This document shows, piece by piece, positions 5,459 to 7,239 of a stretch of 7,239 nt of DNA. The notes below the pieces were generated by a model that had not been told where the DNA came from, searched no databases, and saw only the letters and a list, made by a program, of their open reading frames with translations. The DNA is from Salibacteraceae bacterium (GTDB taxonomy: Bacteria; Bacteroidota; Bacteroidia; Flavobacteriales_G; Salibacteraceae), in contig JALRDM010000298.1 in the NCBI GenBank assembly GCA_023262195.1, positions 1-7,239 of the forward strand, given 5' to 3'. A program made the position numbers and the translations under genes. Each line of letters starts with the position of its first letter. The stretch's first letter is position 1.

Positions 5459-7239
5459 TCAATTAGGTTCGCTCAGCGTAGTCTCTTCGCGTTGTCCTTT
5501 TATTCGACTTACGGTGCTAACACCACTTATATTTCTCAGTTTCCGCATGAGCTCGGTTAGGTGGTAAGTATCGTTTACAAAAACCTTAATTGTACCGGTG
5601 AATATTCCATCATCCGATTCGAAGGAAATGCTGCGCATGTTGACGTGGTATTCGTCTGAAATGACCTTGGTGACCTCGTTAACAAGACCAACCTGATCAA
5701 TACCACTAATTCTAATTCCTGCTAAAAAGGCTATGCTCTCTTGGTTTGTCCATTTCGCCTTTATAATTCGATAAGCGTATTTAGACATTAACTGTATGGC
5801 GTTCGGACAGCTTTCACGGTGTATTTTAATTCCGTTTGTGGCGGTTAAAAACCCGAAAACATGGTCACCAGGAATGGGATTGCAGCAAGTGGCCAACTTA
5901 TAGTCAAATTGTTCTTGAGAATCACCGATGAGCAGATTGGCATTTTTAGCTTCTGCAGGGGTAATGAGCTCAGAAGTTTTGGGATTCCTTCTTTTGGACC
6001 TTCTGTATTTGAGCTGTCCCGCATCTTTTTTAAGATTACTAATTCGGCTCAAATCTATCTGCTCGGTAGCAATTTTGTAGTATAATTCCTGGCTTGATGG
6101 CAAACGAAAAAAAGATACAATGCGTTGAATGTTTTCATCGTTTGCATTGATTTTGAAGGATTTAAGTTTCCGATCTAATATTTCTTTTCCATCGATTGCG
6201 ATTCTCCTTTTCTCTTCTTTTAAGAGACTTTTTATGTTGGATTTAGCCTTTGCAGTAACTACAAATCGGAGCCAATCTTCATTTGGTTTTTGACTGGCAG
6301 AAGTCAGTATTTCTACTTGATCTCCACTCTTGAGCTGATAGCTCAGCGGTACGAGCCTATGGTTGACCTTAGCACCAATGCATCGTGCGCCAACCATGGT
6401 GTGTATTTCAAAGGCAAAATCGAGCGCAGTGGCGGTTTGAGGTAGGTTTTTAAGCTCGCCTTTTGGGGTAAAGACGAATATTTCATCGCTAAACAGGTTT
6501 AATTTAAAATCGTCAATGAAGTCGATGGCATTGGGGTCGGGGTTTTGAAGCGTTTCTCTAATTCTTCCTATCCATTCGTCCAAGGCATTTTCACTAGCCG
6601 ACTCCTTGTATTTCCAGTGAGCTGCGTATCCGAGTTCGGCAATTTCGTCCATGTGCTTAGTACGAATTTGTACCTCAACCCACTTTCCCGTAGGGCTCAT
6701 AACTGTGGTGTGCAGTGACTCGTATCCGTTGCTCTTGGGCGTACTAATCCAATCCCTAAGTCGATCAGGATTAGGTTGGTAGTTGTCAGTAACGATGCTG
6801 TAAACACGCCAGCATTCGCTTTTTTCAGTTTCTATTGGGGTATCGATGATTATCCGAATTGCAAATAGATCAAAAACCTCCTCGAATGGAATGTTTTTGT
6901 TAAGCATCTTATTGTAGATCGAGTAAATCGACTTTGTACGTGTCTTTACCTCATACTTGATATTTGATGTATCAAGACCACGTTTTATGGGGATTGTAAA
7001 TTGGTTGATAAACCTCGTTCGCACTGCTTTGCTCTTCACCAAGGATTTTTCTATTTTCTCATAGACACTCGGCTCTTTATACTTTAAGCATAGGTCTTCA
7101 AACTCTGATTTGATGTTATATAAGCCTAAGCGATGCGAGAGAGGAGCGTAGAGGTAAAGCGTTTCCGAAGCAATTTTTTGTTGCTTGTCATGACGCATCG
7201 ACTCAAGGGTACGCATGTTGTGCAGGCGGTCTGATAGCT
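5459..7239 (-). CDS. Bifunctional (p)ppGpp synthetase/hydrolase, RelA/SpoT (RSH) family, 5' end outside window
   Basis: RSH enzymes make (p)ppGpp from ATP and GTP/GDP during starvation and break it down again. The frame is open to the window edge; about 592 residues are visible of an expected 730-740. The first codons give LSDRLHNMRTL, the end of the HD hydrolase domain with a conserved Mn-binding Asp (7229-7231), so the hydrolase is probably active. Numbering from the Met at 7216: synthetase domain about 85-205 (RTKSIYSIYNKM at 93-104, RLRD at 152-155, PKSNGYESLHTTV at 160-172, EVQIRT at 181-186); TGS domain about 243-305 (VFTPKGELKNLP); helical region to about 430; zinc-finger-like region 444-471 with Cys444, Cys445 and Cys470; ACT domain about 496-572. 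This is the full long-RSH order, so ribosome-linked regulation is likely. RLRD is the basic form of the motif, RxKD in bifunctional enzymes and ExDD in synthetase-only RelA. It heads the visible minus-strand gene series. The stop is TGA at 5459-5461. Confidence 0.96.
   Translation of the reverse strand, partial: LSDRLHNMRTLESMRHDKQQKIASETLYLYAPLSHRLGLYNIKSEFEDLCLKYKEPSVYEKIEKSLVKSKAVRTRFINQFTIPIKRGLDTSNIKYEVKTRTKSIYSIYNKMLNKNIPFEEVFDLFAIRIIIDTPIETEKSECWRVYSIVTDNYQPNPDRLRDWISTPKSNGYESLHTTVMSPTGKWVEVQIRTKHMDEIAELGYAAHWKYKESASENALDEWIGRIRETLQNPDPNAIDFIDDFKLNLFSDEIFVFTPKGELKNLPQTATALDFAFEIHTMVGARCIGAKVNHRLVPLSYQLKSGDQVEILTSASQKPNEDWLRFVVTAKAKSNIKSLLKEEKRRIAIDGKEILDRKLKSFKINANDENIQRIVSFFRLPSSQELYYKIATEQIDLSRISNLKKDAGQLKYRRSKRRNPKTSELITPAEAKNANLLIGDSQEQFDYKLATCCNPIPGDHVFGFLTATNGIKIHRESCPNAIQLMSKYAYRIIKAKWTNQESIAFLAGIRISGIDQVGLVNEVTKVISDEYHVNMRSISFESDDGIFTGTIKVFVNDTYHLTELMRKLRNISGVSTVSRIKGQREETTLSEPN

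Noticed and set aside
5861..6085. Plus-strand open frame opposite rsh
   Set aside because: It is antisense to the conserved zinc-finger and helical parts of RSH, with no promoter or domain evidence.
1..7239. Mobile element, CRISPR array, tRNA or a defence-type cassette
   Set aside because: Scanning both strands by eye showed no direct-repeat arrays, transposase-like frames or tRNA-like structures; nearly all sequence is taken up by recognisable chromosomal genes.

Overview
The window looks like chromosomal housekeeping DNA from a member of Bacteroidota, most likely Flavobacteriales or a close relative. Four things suggest this. The alarmone synthetase/hydrolase (RSH), Fur-like, PurA and OstA-like proteins have sequence features I associate with that phylum. 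Lipoprotein signals are of the 'SCGG' type. The best promoter matches the phylum-specific TTG/TAnnTTTG pattern. Ribosome binding sites are A-rich or absent rather than Shine-Dalgarno-like. The organism is a Gram-negative with an outer membrane (OstA/LptA-type protein, lipoproteins), and it carries a gene for bacillithiol synthesis.

Layout. Plus strand, left: the 3' half of bshC (bacillithiol synthesis, 5' end outside the window), a 160-base gap holding a weak terminator and a good Bacteroidota-type promoter, then a yceI-like lipoprotein gene ending at a strong hairpin terminator. Minus strand, from right to left: rsh (RelA/SpoT type, 5' end outside the window), a fur-family regulator gene, purA, an OstA-like gene, and a tiny Kazal-like lipoprotein gene. 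Gaps in this minus-strand series are 17, 11, 7 and 46 bases, so they are probably largely co-transcribed, with a possible extra promoter directly before fur. The two gene groups converge on the terminator near 1640-1675. No stretch over 300 bases lacks a gene.

How the genes fit together. RSH makes and breaks down (p)ppGpp; PurA makes adenylosuccinate on the way to AMP and is a known target of ppGpp inhibition in other bacteria, so the rsh-fur-purA order puts an alarmone enzyme and one of its targets in one transcription unit. Fur adds metal or peroxide sensing. The OstA-like protein probably serves lipopolysaccharide transport in the periplasm. BshC is part of thiol redox chemistry, and the YceI and Kazal lipoproteins are envelope proteins of unknown exact role.

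I found no mobile element, CRISPR array, RNA gene or clearly new system. The most notable points are a regular repeat of about 29 residues through the OstA-like protein, a Fur-family protein lacking the usual CxxC zinc motifs, an RxRD form of the RSH synthetase motif, and a minimal six-cysteine Kazal lipoprotein.
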